NCBI RefSeq assembly: GCF_900637395.1
Contig: NZ_LR134372.1
Location: forward strand, 744,001-808,000
Direction of reading: 5' to 3'
Source of the DNA: Campylobacter upsaliensis
GTDB lineage: Bacteria; Campylobacterota; Campylobacteria; Campylobacterales; Campylobacteraceae
Length of the DNA stretch: 64,000 nucleotides
Positions 38,807 to 48,112 of the stretch are shown in pieces (within the stretch, counting starts at the first letter, position 1; each line of letters starts with the position of its first letter). Made by a program: the position numbers and the translations under genes. The notes under the pieces are model-generated. The model was given only the letters and a program-made list of their open reading frames with translations, was not told where the DNA came from and searched no databases.

Positions 38807-38815
38807 ATTTTAACA
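38807..38815 (-). promoter_or_regulatory. Extended -10 promoter of acnB
   Basis: On the minus strand this reads TGTTAAAAT, a TGn-extended -10 with one mismatch, about 30 bases before the acnB start. The rest of the 115-base gap toward the next minus-strand gene is A/T-rich with nothing else recognisable. Confidence 0.5.
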
Positions 38816-38892
38816 TTTATAAAGATAAAAAATATTTAAATTTTATTTATAAATTGCCTTTTGTTACTTATTGATACAAGAAAATAAAAAAA

Positions 38893-39837
38893 TTAAAATA
38901 ATTTATTTTCCTCCTCCTCTTTTTTGCTAAAAAGCTCGAGAAATTTTTGAGTATTTTGTAGCAAAATGAGGCAGTAGGTAAAGTCTTTAAAATGTTTCAA
39001 ATCTTCTAGTTTGTTATAAGAATAATCGCAAAAAAGCGAATTGCACAAAGCGTTTTTAAAGCCTTTTATACCCTTTGCTTTTTTCTTCCAAAAATCAAAA
39101 TTTTCTTCATTAAAAACGACAATAAAGGCTTTTCTAGCTTTGCCAAATTCCGTGATTTCGAAGCTTTCATTAATAAAATAAATTTGATAAGAAATATTTT
39201 TTTTAAAATCAAACGCTATTTTTCTCCCATTGTTTTCCAAAAGGTTAAGCCACTTAACAAAAATATTAATATAAAAAAAAGCGATAGGTAAATTTTTATA
39301 CAAATTCCCTTTATAAACAAAAGTGCTAAAAAATAAGGAGCTACTTTTTTGAAGCTCAAAACTATCATCACAAAGCGTTTTATAATCACCGCAAAGTTTC
39401 AAAAGATAAGCCGTATCATCAAGGCAAAAAAGCGTATTATTTTTAGCATTTTTAATAAGGTCGAAATCTAAAAAAACATTTGCATTAAGTTGTTGAATAT
39501 TAAAAATTTTAGCAAATTCTAATGCTATTTTGTCGCAAAAAATGAATTGTAAATTCTTTTCCTCACTTAAAAAACGCAACAACCTCAAAAGTGCCTTTGT
39601 CAAATTCTCGCACAAAAGATAAAAGACATCTTTATCTTCGGCGATAATTTGCTTTTCGCTCACTACGACAAAAGCTCCCTTTTTTACCGCCTCTTTTAAT
39701 TCTTCCTCATCGTTTGAAAAAAAGGCGTAGCCAGGCTTTAAGCTTTGCAAATTAAGAGCAAAACCACCCACACTGAGCATACTACCTTCATTTAGCACTT
39801 TTGCGTTTAAAAGTTCGCTTAAATTTGAAATTTTCAT
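38893..39837 (-). CDS. Hypothetical protein with MurF-like N-terminal segment
   Basis: 314 aa, no signal peptide. The first 70 residues resemble the N-terminal UDP-precursor-binding domain of Mur ligases: SLKPGYAFFSNDEEELKEA followed by KKGAFVVVSE is close to the pattern seen in MurE and MurF. The later part does not show a Mur ligase ATP loop and I do not recognise it. It overlaps metG by one base and is probably co-transcribed with it. An equivalent gene sits beside metS in C. jejuni. Function unknown. Confidence 0.65.
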   Translation of the reverse strand: MKISNLSELLNAKVLNEGSMLSVGGFALNLQSLKPGYAFFSNDEEELKEAVKKGAFVVVSEKQIIAEDKDVFYLLCENLTKALLRLLRFLSEEKNLQFIFCDKIALEFAKIFNIQQLNANVFLDFDLIKNAKNNTLFCLDDTAYLLKLCGDYKTLCDDSFELQKSSSLFFSTFVYKGNLYKNLPIAFFYINIFVKWLNLLENNGRKIAFDFKKNISYQIYFINESFEITEFGKARKAFIVVFNEENFDFWKKKAKGIKGFKNALCNSLFCDYSYNKLEDLKHFKDFTYCLILLQNTQKFLELFSKKEEEENKLF

Positions 39838-41717
39838 TAGCCTATTAAAGAGCCATTTTCTACAAGTCCATTGGGACTAATTAGCACAAGTTTATCGCCA
39901 CTTTTGGCTGAAAGTATCATACCATCACTTTCATAGCCAAAAATTTTTGCCTTTTTAAGATTGGATATGAGACATACTTGCTTACCTATAAGCTCTTCTG
40001 GTTTGTAAAATTTCGCTATGCCTGAAAGGACCTGTCTTGTTTCGCCATTTTCAAGCTCAAGTATGAATTTAAGCAATTTTTCACTCCCTTCAATCCTTTC
40101 GCATTGTTTTACCAAGGCGACCTTAAGCTCTATTTTGGCAAAATCTTCAATTTTAATTTTAGGGCTTTCATCTTTTTTTAATTCTTCTTTGACGGAACTT
40201 AAAAGTGGCTTTTCTATCTTTGGAAATAAAGCCTCGCAAGCATTTGCTTTAAAATTTAAAAGCTCATCGTTTAAAATGAGTTTTTGATAATTTTGCAAAG
40301 TGATGTCGAAACTAAGAGCTTTAGCTACCTTTTGTGTGCTTTTAGGCAGGGCAGGGTGCAAGAGTAAGCTAACCTTAGCTAAAATATTCGCACATAGAGA
40401 AACTAGAGCATTTGCCTCGCTTGTTTCATTGTTTTTTATCAAATTCCAAGGCTCATATTTGCTTATGCTTAAATTTGCTACACTCAAAGCCTTAAAAAGC
40501 TCTTCTAAATAGCGATTGAATTGAAAATTTTCTATGAATTCTAGGGCATTTTGAAGATGTAAATTTGCTTCCTTTAACTCTGCTTTATAAAAATTTAAAA
40601 CTTCATCTTGCAAAATATTGCCATTTGAGTATTTAAGACTCATTCCTATAATGCGGTTTAATAAATTGCCAAATTCATTACTAAGCTCGGCATTAATGCG
40701 GTTTATAAGCATTGTTTCGCTAAAGTCCCCATCATTTCCAAAAGGCACTTCTCTTAATAAAAAATAACGAAAAGCCTCCAAACCATAGGCATCTGCTATG
40801 ATTTTTGGATAGAGGGCATTACCTTTTGACTTGCTCATTTTTTTTCCGTCCCTAGTCCACCAGCCGTGTGCGGCGATGTGTTTTGGTAAGGGTAAATCAG
40901 CACTCATTAAAAAAGCAGGAAAATAAATCGCGTGAAAACGCAAGATATCTTTACCCACTAAATGCACAAAAGCGGGTAAAAAGCCTAAATTTTCGCTTTT
41001 TTCATCAAGTTCTAGTGAGCTAATGTAAATAAACAAAGCATCAAGCCATACATAAATGATATGCTTATCATCGTTTAAATTTGACGGAATTTTAATCCCC
41101 CACTCAAAGCTTGTGCGTGTGATAGAAAGGTCTTTAAGTCCATTTTCTATAAAATTGACAAGTTCTGCCTTTTTATTTTTAGGCACTATGGGTTCGCTTT
41201 CATACCATTTTAAAATGTCTTTTTCATATTTTGAAAGCCTGAAGAAATAGCTTTCTTCCTTCAAAAGTTTCGTTTCTTTTCCGCAATCAGGACAACCGCA
41301 TTGCGAGATGAGTTGAGACTGCGTAAAAAAACTTTCGCAAGAAACGCAGTAATATCCTTCATATTCACCCTTATAAATGTCGCCTTTTTCCCACATTTTC
41401 AAAAAAATTTGTTTGACAAATTTAATATGCCTTTCATCTGTGGTGCGTGCGTAAATATCATAGCTTATCTCAAATTCGTCCCAGAGTTTTTTAAATTCAA
41501 GACTGATTTTATCGGCGTATTCTTTAGGGCTGTGATTTTTATTTTTAGCGGCTTGTTCGATTTTTTGTCCGTGTTCATCGGTGCCTGTTAAAAAGAGCGT
41601 TTTATGTCCGCTAAGTCTATAAAAGCGTGCTAAAGTATCGGCAATAATGGTCGTATAAGCGTGTCCTAAATGAGGGACATCATTGACATAATAAATCGGT
41701 GTGGTAATATAACGCAT
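39837..41717 (-). CDS. metG: Methionyl-tRNA synthetase
   Basis: Class I synthetase charging tRNA-Met, 626 aa. Signature HLGH near residue 16 (VPHLGHAYTT), zinc-finger-like Cys set (CVSCESFF and CGCPDCGKE) at about 125-148, and KMSKS in GKKMSKSKGNALYP. After the anticodon domain comes a C-terminal Trbp111-like tRNA-binding domain (IEDFAKIELKVALVKQCERI) at about 525-626. Older C. jejuni annotation names this gene metS. Tightly packed with the hypothetical gene downstream and the small Cys protein upstream. Confidence 0.96.
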   Translation of the reverse strand: MRYITTPIYYVNDVPHLGHAYTTIIADTLARFYRLSGHKTLFLTGTDEHGQKIEQAAKNKNHSPKEYADKISLEFKKLWDEFEISYDIYARTTDERHIKFVKQIFLKMWEKGDIYKGEYEGYYCVSCESFFTQSQLISQCGCPDCGKETKLLKEESYFFRLSKYEKDILKWYESEPIVPKNKKAELVNFIENGLKDLSITRTSFEWGIKIPSNLNDDKHIIYVWLDALFIYISSLELDEKSENLGFLPAFVHLVGKDILRFHAIYFPAFLMSADLPLPKHIAAHGWWTRDGKKMSKSKGNALYPKIIADAYGLEAFRYFLLREVPFGNDGDFSETMLINRINAELSNEFGNLLNRIIGMSLKYSNGNILQDEVLNFYKAELKEANLHLQNALEFIENFQFNRYLEELFKALSVANLSISKYEPWNLIKNNETSEANALVSLCANILAKVSLLLHPALPKSTQKVAKALSFDITLQNYQKLILNDELLNFKANACEALFPKIEKPLLSSVKEELKKDESPKIKIEDFAKIELKVALVKQCERIEGSEKLLKFILELENGETRQVLSGIAKFYKPEELIGKQVCLISNLKKAKIFGYESDGMILSAKSGDKLVLISPNGLVENGSLIG

Positions 41718-41726
41718 TTTACTCCT

Positions 41727-41915
41727 TTAAAATTCAAATCCGCCTTCGGTTTTACCCTTAGACATACTATTATAAACGGCATCTACATAGTTTTTTCGTG
41801 TAGTGCAACTAAAAATTTCTTCACATTGATAGCAGGAATTTAGTCCTCTATCATTTTGACATTTTTGCAAAATGTCTTTTTTGAACCTCATATCTTCTTC
41901 AAATTGATCAGCCAT
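41727..41915 (-). CDS. Small conserved Cys-rich protein
   Basis: A 62-residue acidic protein with four cysteines at 19, 28, 31 and 37 ([18 protein letters not shown]), spaced so that they could bind zinc or an Fe-S cluster. No family that I know. It lies between fbp, which it overlaps by eight bases, and metG, nine bases downstream, an arrangement also present in C. jejuni, so it is real and under selection. Role unknown. Confidence 0.75.
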   Translation of the reverse strand: MADQFEEDMRFKKDILQKCQNDRGLNSCYQCEEIFSCTTRKNYVDAVYNSMSKGKTEGGFEF

Positions 41916-42753
41916 TATATGCCTTTAAAAGCTTATTGATTTCATACTCGCTACCGAAAAAACAAGGACTAGTAGCGTGAATTTTATCAAATTCAAGCTC
42001 AAGCAAAGAGGCGTTTTGTCCGTTTGTAGTCGCTCCTCCAGCTTTTTCTATGATGAAAGCAAGGGGGAAAATTTCAAAAAAGGCTCTTAATTTTCCATTT
42101 GGAGCATCTTTTGTGGCAGGGTAGCTAAAAAGCCCTCCGCCCTTAAGTAAAATTTGATGAATATCGCTTACCATAGCACCGCTATATCGTAATCTATATC
42201 CTTCTTCAAAAAGCTCTTTAATGAAATTTGCGTGTTTATTGTCCCAAAATTTTTGCGTGCCACCGGTAGCGTTGATTTTGCCTTTTTCAGCCATTTTAAG
42301 CTCTTTGACAAAGTCAAATTTACCCCCCTCATTTAAACGATACAATTTAACTTCCTCACCCTCGCAGCAAACAAGCTCAAGTCTCGCTCCATAAATGCTA
42401 TAAAGTGCCGCTTTTAAATTTTTAGGCGAAACTTCCTCTTTATAAATAGCAAAAATAGAGCCTATGGCAAAATTTACATCCATCAAAGAAGAGCCATCAA
42501 GTGGGTCGTAAGCAACGATAAATTGGGCATTTTCATTGAATTTTAAAATTTCTTCTTTTTCTTCGCTAATGAGAGCTTTTAAAGCTTTGCTTTTGCTTAA
42601 ATGATGGGTAATGATTTCATCACTTAAGACATCAAATTTAAGCTGAGTGTCGCCGCTTGAGTTTTTTTCCTCGCTGTATGAAGTGTCTGGAAACTTAAGA
42701 GCGTTTGAAATGTCTATCACGGCTTCTTGTATGAGTTTAACGAGTTCTTGCAT
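41908..42753 (-). CDS. fbp: Fructose-1,6-bisphosphatase, class I
   Basis: Gluconeogenic enzyme releasing fructose 6-phosphate, 281 aa. The sugar-phosphatase metal motif DPLDGSS (residues 83-89 from the ATG used here) continues into [31 protein letters not shown] and the C-terminal [10 protein letters not shown] follow. I start at the ATG of 42753; a TTG just before is in frame. It overlaps mobB. Campylobacter cannot use glucose in most strains, so gluconeogenesis is central. Confidence 0.94.
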   Translation of the reverse strand: MQELVKLIQEAVIDISNALKFPDTSYSEEKNSSGDTQLKFDVLSDEIITHHLSKSKALKALISEEKEEILKFNENAQFIVAYDPLDGSSLMDVNFAIGSIFAIYKEEVSPKNLKAALYSIYGARLELVCCEGEEVKLYRLNEGGKFDFVKELKMAEKGKINATGGTQKFWDNKHANFIKELFEEGYRLRYSGAMVSDIHQILLKGGGLFSYPATKDAPNGKLRAFFEIFPLAFIIEKAGGATTNGQNASLLELEFDKIHATSPCFFGSEYEINKLLKAYNG

Positions 42754-43234
42754 CAAATTCTCCTTTTAAGGCATTGTTAAGTATGAAGGAAGCGATTTGC
42801 TCTAGGTCATTTAAATCAAGCCAAATAAGGCTTTTGTGAGAAATTTTTTCATAGCTAGCCACTGCATTTGAGTGGGCGAAATAATTCTCGTCAATATCCT
42901 TATAAAAAACGCTAATTCTAGGTAAATCAAGCTCTTTAAGTCCCTCAATGAGACACAAATCAAATTCCACAAGCTTTAAGGCTTCGAAAATATCCCTTTT
43001 CTTGTGAGAGAAAAGGATTGTTTTTGTTGGGCTTAAGATGATGGTCTCAGCACCACTTTGAAAGAATTTAAAGCTATCTTTGCCCTCTTTATCAAAATTT
43101 GCTTTATCGGCTGGATCGTGCTTAATAACGAGAACCTTTAAGCCTTTTTGCATAAAGTGCCGTGTTAATTTTTCTATAAGCGTAGTTTTACCAGAATTTG
43201 ATGGACCGCTAAAAGCCATAATAAGTTGCTTCAT
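42737..43234 (-). CDS. mobB: Molybdopterin-guanine dinucleotide biosynthesis protein MobB
   Basis: GTP-binding helper in making the guanylated molybdenum cofactor used by formate dehydrogenase and nitrate or TMAO reductases. 165 aa. P-loop [14 protein letters not shown] at residues 10-23, then [20 protein letters not shown] with the switch region and [13 protein letters not shown]. It overlaps fbp by 17 bases at its 3' end. Its upstream region is shared with the divergent lipoprotein gene. Confidence 0.92.
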   Translation of the reverse strand: MKQLIMAFSGPSNSGKTTLIEKLTRHFMQKGLKVLVIKHDPADKANFDKEGKDSFKFFQSGAETIILSPTKTILFSHKKRDIFEALKLVEFDLCLIEGLKELDLPRISVFYKDIDENYFAHSNAVASYEKISHKSLIWLDLNDLEQIASFILNNALKGEFDARTR

Positions 43235-43286
43235 ATATACTTCTTTAAAAATTTTACAAAATTATATCTTTTTAAAGCAAAAAATT

Positions 43287-43292
43287 TATAAT
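43287..43292 (+). promoter_or_regulatory. Putative -10 of the lipoprotein gene
   Basis: TATAAT, 28 bases before the ATG at 43320, followed by the ribosome site AAGGATAAG. It lies in the 85-base gap between the divergent mobB and lipoprotein genes. Confidence 0.6.
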
Positions 43293-43319
43293 AATGAGAT
43301 TTTTTTAAAGGATAAGTTG

Positions 43320-43808
43320 ATGAAAAATATAATTTTAATTTTTGCTTTGTTTTTAACTTCTTGCGTAAGTAAAAATGAGGTGCAAAAAGATGTCGATTTA
43401 AAAACACAAACATTAATGTTCGCACAAAAACATAAAATTAGCATTGATGAATTAAATATTGTAGCGACCTTGAGTTATCTTAATCCCACCTTAGATGAGG
43501 AGAGCGAAAGGGATATTTTTATTTTATCTTTCACGCCCCATTTGTTAGAATTTCATAGTTTAAAAGTTTTTATTAATCATAGAGAGGCACAAGTTGAGGC
43601 ACTTAAAACAAATGATGAGCTTTTGAAATATCTTATTAATAATAGCTATACGAAATATTTTAAGGTTTATTTACCTAGCTTTAAAAAAGAAAATTTTCTT
43701 AAAGCTAGGGTTTGTTCGCTAGAGTTTGCGTGTTTTGAATTAGATTTTCAAAGATATCCGAAATCTTTATATTATCGTTCAGAAGATGTCGATACGCAAT
43801 ATAATTAG
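43320..43808 (+). CDS. Putative lipoprotein, unknown function
   Basis: 162 aa from the ATG at 43320; longer starts further upstream would run over mobB. The signal peptide ends in a lipobox (LTSC) with Cys15, so the protein is probably lipid-anchored to the outer or inner membrane. The mature part is acidic and helical at first, then mixed. No domain recognised. C. jejuni also has a lipoprotein gene here. The last 104 bases overlap the 3' end of the slt gene on the opposite strand, an unusually long convergent overlap in which both proteins are coding. Confidence 0.8.
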   Translation: MKNIILIFALFLTSCVSKNEVQKDVDLKTQTLMFAQKHKISIDELNIVATLSYLNPTLDEESERDIFILSFTPHLLEFHSLKVFINHREAQVEALKTNDELLKYLINNSYTKYFKVYLPSFKKENFLKARVCSLEFACFELDFQRYPKSLYYRSEDVDTQYN

Positions 43809-45309
43809 CCAAAACTTTTTTTCCATAAATTCGCGTTTCTTGGTAAGGCACAAGCTCCATCGATAAAAAAGGCTCAAATTTCCCTTCTTTAAACATATCG
43901 TTTCTTTTTAAAAGTCTGCTTGTGAAACCTATGCCTGCATTATAGGCGTAAAAAACATAAAGTGGTGAATTAAGATGTTTTTCTAAATAATTAAGATGAT
44001 GATTGGCAAATAAATAAGCAATTTCTGGCTTAAACATAAAATCTTGGTCAAAATTTGCAATTTTAAGCTCCTTATGACCGATGTGATTTGCTAAAAATGG
44101 CATAAATTGCATAACGCCGAGTGCGTAAGAAGTCGAAATCGCCGTAGGGATAAAGCGACTTTCTTGTCTGGCTATGGCTAAAATAAGGGCTTGTCTTTTT
44201 GCTTCATAATCTTTTATGTATTCATAATAAGGCATAATAAAATAGTTTTTTTTGTCGCTTTTTTCTTTGATTAAAGCGTAAATAGGCAAGGTGCTTTCTG
44301 TTTTAAAATGCTTTTCTAGCTTTTTTAGCTCATTTGAGTTGGCATCTCTTATCTTTCTAGCAAGATTTTGCCAAGCAAAAGGATCGCTCATATCAAAATC
44401 GCTTTTTTTCTTAGGAGCTTTCAATACTTTAAGCTCGATAAAAGGTGCGTTAGTAAGCTCTCTGGCATAAAGGCTATAAATGTTTAAAGATTGACTTTTG
44501 GCTAGTTCTTTTAGATGCTTTTCATCTTTTTTAATAAGCCACAGCCAAAAAAGAGCATTGTCTTTATTTGCCTTCACTTTAAAGCTTTCGTAAGCATTTT
44601 TAAAAAATTCATAAGCCAAATCTTCTTCTTCAAAAATAAGCGCATTAACTCCTAGATAAAAAGCACTATCTTCACTTACAAGGGTAGCATTGACATCTAA
44701 AAGCGACTCGGCAAATTTGGCATTTTCTTTTTTGATGATGATATTTTGTGCGAAATTTTTAAAATTTTCGTGCGTGGCAAGCTTATTAACAAATTTTTCA
44801 TTGAGATTAAAATCCGCTTTTTTAGAATAATTAAAATATTTAAAAAAAGCATTTGTGTCTTCATTTTTAATAATATAACTCATAGGATTTTTTTCATTAA
44901 AGGCAAGAAGTAATGTGTTAAAATTTGGTAAATTTTTTGCAAGGATTTGCCTTGTATCTGGCGTAAGAGAGGCGATGAAAGCAAGGGAATTTAAACGCAC
45001 ACTTTGACAGCTAGTATTTGCATCTAGTATATTTTCTTTTGTGTAGGTGTAGCATTTTGCATATTTTGAATTAACATAAGGTTTTATAGGAGCGAGTTTA
45101 TCAAGCTCCTTTTTTAAAGAACCGACATAGCGAAAAATGTGAGTATGCAAATTTTTCGCCTCTTTTTTATCTAGAGCATCATTTTGCAAAAGTCTATAAA
45201 TATAATAATCTTTAGCTATGGAATTTTCATATTTTTTAAGGGTTTCTAGCTCGTAGGGAGCAGCATTTAAAAAACACAATGTAAAGATGAGTAAAATAAG
45301 CTTTTTCAT
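43705..45309 (-). CDS. slt: Soluble lytic murein transglycosylase
   Basis: Periplasmic enzyme of 534 aa that cleaves peptidoglycan with 1,6-anhydro ring formation. Signal peptide 1-16. A long helical superhelix comes first. The C-terminal goose-lysozyme-like catalytic domain (about 370-520) has the catalytic Glu in AIARQESRFIPTAIS, then ALGVMQFMPF and FYAYNAGIGFTSRLL. Two N-glycosylation sequons are visible (Asp-Ala-Asn98-Thr-Ser and Asp-Val-Asn207-Ala-Thr). It follows the yggT gene with a four-base overlap. Its 3' end overlaps the lipoprotein gene by 104 bases. Confidence 0.92.
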   Translation of the reverse strand: MKKLILLIFTLCFLNAAPYELETLKKYENSIAKDYYIYRLLQNDALDKKEAKNLHTHIFRYVGSLKKELDKLAPIKPYVNSKYAKCYTYTKENILDANTSCQSVRLNSLAFIASLTPDTRQILAKNLPNFNTLLLAFNEKNPMSYIIKNEDTNAFFKYFNYSKKADFNLNEKFVNKLATHENFKNFAQNIIIKKENAKFAESLLDVNATLVSEDSAFYLGVNALIFEEEDLAYEFFKNAYESFKVKANKDNALFWLWLIKKDEKHLKELAKSQSLNIYSLYARELTNAPFIELKVLKAPKKKSDFDMSDPFAWQNLARKIRDANSNELKKLEKHFKTESTLPIYALIKEKSDKKNYFIMPYYEYIKDYEAKRQALILAIARQESRFIPTAISTSYALGVMQFMPFLANHIGHKELKIANFDQDFMFKPEIAYLFANHHLNYLEKHLNSPLYVFYAYNAGIGFTSRLLKRNDMFKEGKFEPFLSMELVPYQETRIYGKKVLANYIAYRHLLNDNIKISDIFENLIQNTQTLANKP

Positions 45310-45602
45310 CGCATAAATCCTACAATTAAATTGCCTAAAAGACTATTAGCAAACCATAATGCTAAAATAATAATTAAGGGTGCGAGATCTATACTTCCTA
45401 TACGCGTTGGAATTTTGCTTACTAAACGATAGGCAGGAGCGCTAAGTTTGTATAAAATTTGCACGATGGGATTATAAGGGTCTGGGTTGACCCAGCTAAG
45501 TAAAGCACTAATCACAATCACCCAAGTGTAAATATTAATTAAAAATTGCAAAAGTTGTATGAAACTAATGATTAAAAAATCCATTTTAAGCCTTTCTAGC
45601 AA
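45306..45602 (-). CDS. YggT-family membrane protein
   Basis: 98 aa with two membrane segments (about residues 8-30 and 68-92) and the family stretch [26 protein letters not shown] in the loop between. YggT proteins are linked to osmotic tolerance and to cell-division site placement in some bacteria, but the role is not settled. Overlaps gltX by 17 bases and slt by four. The first methionine at 45602 is used, though MDFLIISF six codons later is an alternative. Confidence 0.85.
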   Translation of the reverse strand: MLERLKMDFLIISFIQLLQFLINIYTWVIVISALLSWVNPDPYNPIVQILYKLSAPAYRLVSKIPTRIGSIDLAPLIIILALWFANSLLGNLIVGFMR

Positions 45603-46884
45603 GTTCTTTTATAAAGGGTTTAAGATGAGGATAAAGCTCATTAAGCTCGGGTCCGTGTGTGCTACCCGTTAGCACTATCCTTAAAGGCATAAAAAAATTT
45701 TTGCCTTTTAAGCCACTTAGTTTTATTAATTCTTGTTTAAATTCCTCATAGCTCTCTTTTAGCTCACATTTTTCTAAAGCTTCTTTTAAAATAAGGCTTT
45801 CTTTCTCAAATTCCTTATAATCTTTTGGACCAAAAATAGCATTTAATTTTTCCTTAAGCTCGACTAAGGTGCTAGCCTCTTGAGTATAAAATTTCGCCAA
45901 AGGGGCTAAATTTTTATCCGTTTTTAAGAGAGCATTTAAGCTTGTATCGTCAAGTTTTTTAATATGTTCTCTATTAAGTTGCAAGAGCTTTTTTAAATCA
46001 AATCTCGCTGGAGCTTTAGAAAGCTTAGTTAAATCAAACCACAAAATCGCCTCATCAAGAGTAAAAATTTCACAAGGCGTTTTATTGCCAAGTAATAATA
46101 AATAATTTGCCACCGCACTCGGTAAAATCCCGCTTTCTAAAAGCCACTTTACGCTAGAGTGCGCTTCTCTTTTACTCATTTTTTGTCCCTCTTCATTAAG
46201 GATAATGGGCAAATGCGCGTAAGTCATAGGCTTTTCATAATTTAAACTCGCACGGATATGCTCTTGTTTGGGAGTGTTAGAAACATGGTCTTCACCTCTT
46301 ATAATACAAGAAACCCCCTCAAGCATATCATCAACCGCACAAGCAAAATTATAAGTGGGAGTTTTATCCGCTCTCATAATGACAAAACTATCGATATTTT
46401 CAGGCTCAAAGCAAAGCTCTCCTTTGATAAAATCTTTAAATCTCATCGCTTTTTCTGGCTTTTTAAGGCGTATAACAAAGGGCTTTTCGTTTTCTAAAAC
46501 ATCGCTATCTTGCAAATTTTCACAAGTTCCATCATAGCGGTAAGGTTTATTTTGTGCCTTAGCAGCTTCTTTTTTAGCGTTTAATTCTTCTTCCGTGCAA
46601 AAACAAGCAAAAGCCCTTTTTTCACTCACTAGTTTTAAAGCCATTTGTCTATGAAATTTCAAATTTTCACTTTGCACATAATAATGCTGCCACGAAATGC
46701 CAAAAAGTTTTAAAATTTCCTTAATTTCCTCTTCTTTCCCTGCGATATTTCTAGCCTTATCTGTATCTTCTATGCGTAAGATAAAGTCCGTTTTCTCTTG
46801 CTTAGAGCAAATGTAATTAATCAAAGCCGCCCTTAAATTCCCTATGTGCATATCTCCAGTAGGAGAGGGTGCGAAACGATACAT
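45586..46884 (-). CDS. gltX: Glutamyl-tRNA synthetase (second copy type, GltX2)
   Basis: Class I synthetase of 432 aa, shorter than the usual 460-500. HIGN-type signature at residues 13-16 ([14 protein letters not shown]) and KMSKR near residue 240 ([13 protein letters not shown]). In Campylobacterota there are two GluRS enzymes. One often prefers tRNA-Gln and supplies the GatCAB amidation route. By gene context (next to yggT and slt, as in C. jejuni) this is the gltX2 copy. Which tRNA it prefers cannot be read directly here. Confidence 0.9.
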   Translation of the reverse strand: MYRFAPSPTGDMHIGNLRAALINYICSKQEKTDFILRIEDTDKARNIAGKEEEIKEILKLFGISWQHYYVQSENLKFHRQMALKLVSEKRAFACFCTEEELNAKKEAAKAQNKPYRYDGTCENLQDSDVLENEKPFVIRLKKPEKAMRFKDFIKGELCFEPENIDSFVIMRADKTPTYNFACAVDDMLEGVSCIIRGEDHVSNTPKQEHIRASLNYEKPMTYAHLPIILNEEGQKMSKREAHSSVKWLLESGILPSAVANYLLLLGNKTPCEIFTLDEAILWFDLTKLSKAPARFDLKKLLQLNREHIKKLDDTSLNALLKTDKNLAPLAKFYTQEASTLVELKEKLNAIFGPKDYKEFEKESLILKEALEKCELKESYEEFKQELIKLSGLKGKNFFMPLRIVLTGSTHGPELNELYPHLKPFIKELARKA

Positions 46885-46954
46885 TTTATAACCTTATTGT
46901 GTATTTGAGTGGGGATTATAGCAAAAAAGTTTATATGGATATTTAATTTTAGCT

Positions 46955-46963
46955 TGTTATAAT
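46955..46963 (+). promoter_or_regulatory. Extended -10 promoter of the phosphoesterase-psd operon
   Basis: TGTTATAAT, a TGn-extended perfect -10, 25 bases before the ATG at 46988. Confidence 0.7.
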
Positions 46964-46987
46964 TCGCATTTTATTTTGGAGGGCTTA

Positions 46988-48112
46988 ATGATATTTTTGA
47001 TTTTTTCTTTTGGTGTAACTTTAATCTTTGGCTTGGCAAATATTTATATTTACAAAAGATTAGTGCTAAAATTCATCACGCTTAAATATTTAAGGCGACT
47101 TTTTGCCTTGATACTTTTCGCTCTTTTTTTAGTGCAAGGCTTTTTTATGGTTTTTCGCTCAAGCGAGTATTTAAATGACGCTTGGTATAGCTTTTTTGCT
47201 TCTTTGTATGCGCCGACTTATTGCTTTTTCTTTGTAACTTTACTTTTGGATTTTTTAAGATTTATGTTGGCACTTTTGGGTAAAAGTTTTATGAAAATTG
47301 CCTCTTTTCTTAAAGTGAGTTTTGAAATTTTTGTGCTTTTATTTGGAGCTTTTATAACTTATTTTAGCATTTATAGTGCGATTAAGGTGCCTGAATTTAG
47401 TGAGGTTGATATTAAAATTTCTCATTTAGAAAAAGAACTTAAAATTGCTATGCTAACAGATATCCATTTAGGAAAAAATTTACACGAAAAATTCCTAAGT
47501 GAGATTATAGAAAAGATTAATAGTAAAAATGTCGATATGGTCGTTATTGTGGGTGATTTAGTCGATGCAAAGCCTGAAACTTTAAAGCCCTACATCTCAA
47601 AACTTAACGATTTAAAATCGACCTATGGCACTTTTTATGCTTTGGGAAATCACGAATATTATCACGGGATTAACGAAGTTTTAGAGCTTTTAAAAGGTCA
47701 AACTAATATGAAAATTTTAGTTAATGAGGGACTTGATTTGGGTTTTATGAATATTGCTGGAGTAGGGGACTTAGCTGGACTTAGAAAGGGCATTTTAGCA
47801 CCTGATTTAGCAAGAGCTAAGGTGGATTTAAATTTAAGCAAACCAAGCATTTTGCTCGCTCATCAGCCCAAAACCACACAGCTTTATGATGTGAGTGATT
47901 TTGATTTGATTTTAAGCGGGCATACGCACGGAGGGCAAATTTTTCCTTTCGCACTTTTGGTAAAGCTTCAACAAGGTTTTGTTTCGGGTCTTTATCCTTT
48001 GAGTGAAAAGACACAGCTTTTTGTAAGTCGTGGGGCAGGCTTTTGGGGACCTAGTCTTAGAACCTTTTCTCAAAGTGAGCTTGTCATTTTAAATTTAAGG
48101 GGCAATAAATGA
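46988..48112 (+). CDS. Membrane-anchored metallophosphoesterase (YkuE/YaeI type)
   Basis: 374 aa. I use the ATG at 46988 because GGAGG sits seven bases in front; the TTG at 46976 lies at that ribosome site. Four or so membrane segments in residues 1-130 are followed by a calcineurin-like domain with LTDIHLGKN, VIVGDLVDA, ALGNHEYYHG and LSGHTHGGQIFPF, all metal ligands intact. Related proteins hydrolyse UDP-diacylglucosamine or other phospholipid-linked compounds. The coupling to psd (ATGA overlap) supports a lipid-related task, but the substrate is not known. Confidence 0.87.
   Translation: MIFLIFSFGVTLIFGLANIYIYKRLVLKFITLKYLRRLFALILFALFLVQGFFMVFRSSEYLNDAWYSFFASLYAPTYCFFFVTLLLDFLRFMLALLGKSFMKIASFLKVSFEIFVLLFGAFITYFSIYSAIKVPEFSEVDIKISHLEKELKIAMLTDIHLGKNLHEKFLSEIIEKINSKNVDMVVIVGDLVDAKPETLKPYISKLNDLKSTYGTFYALGNHEYYHGINEVLELLKGQTNMKILVNEGLDLGFMNIAGVGDLAGLRKGILAPDLARAKVDLNLSKPSILLAHQPKTTQLYDVSDFDLILSGHTHGGQIFPFALLVKLQQGFVSGLYPLSEKTQLFVSRGAGFWGPSLRTFSQSELVILNLRGNK

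Noticed and set aside
43080-43319. Longer N-terminus of the lipoprotein reaching into mobB
   Set aside because: The ATG at 43320 gives a perfect lipoprotein signal with ribosome site and promoter; the upstream part is antisense to mobB.
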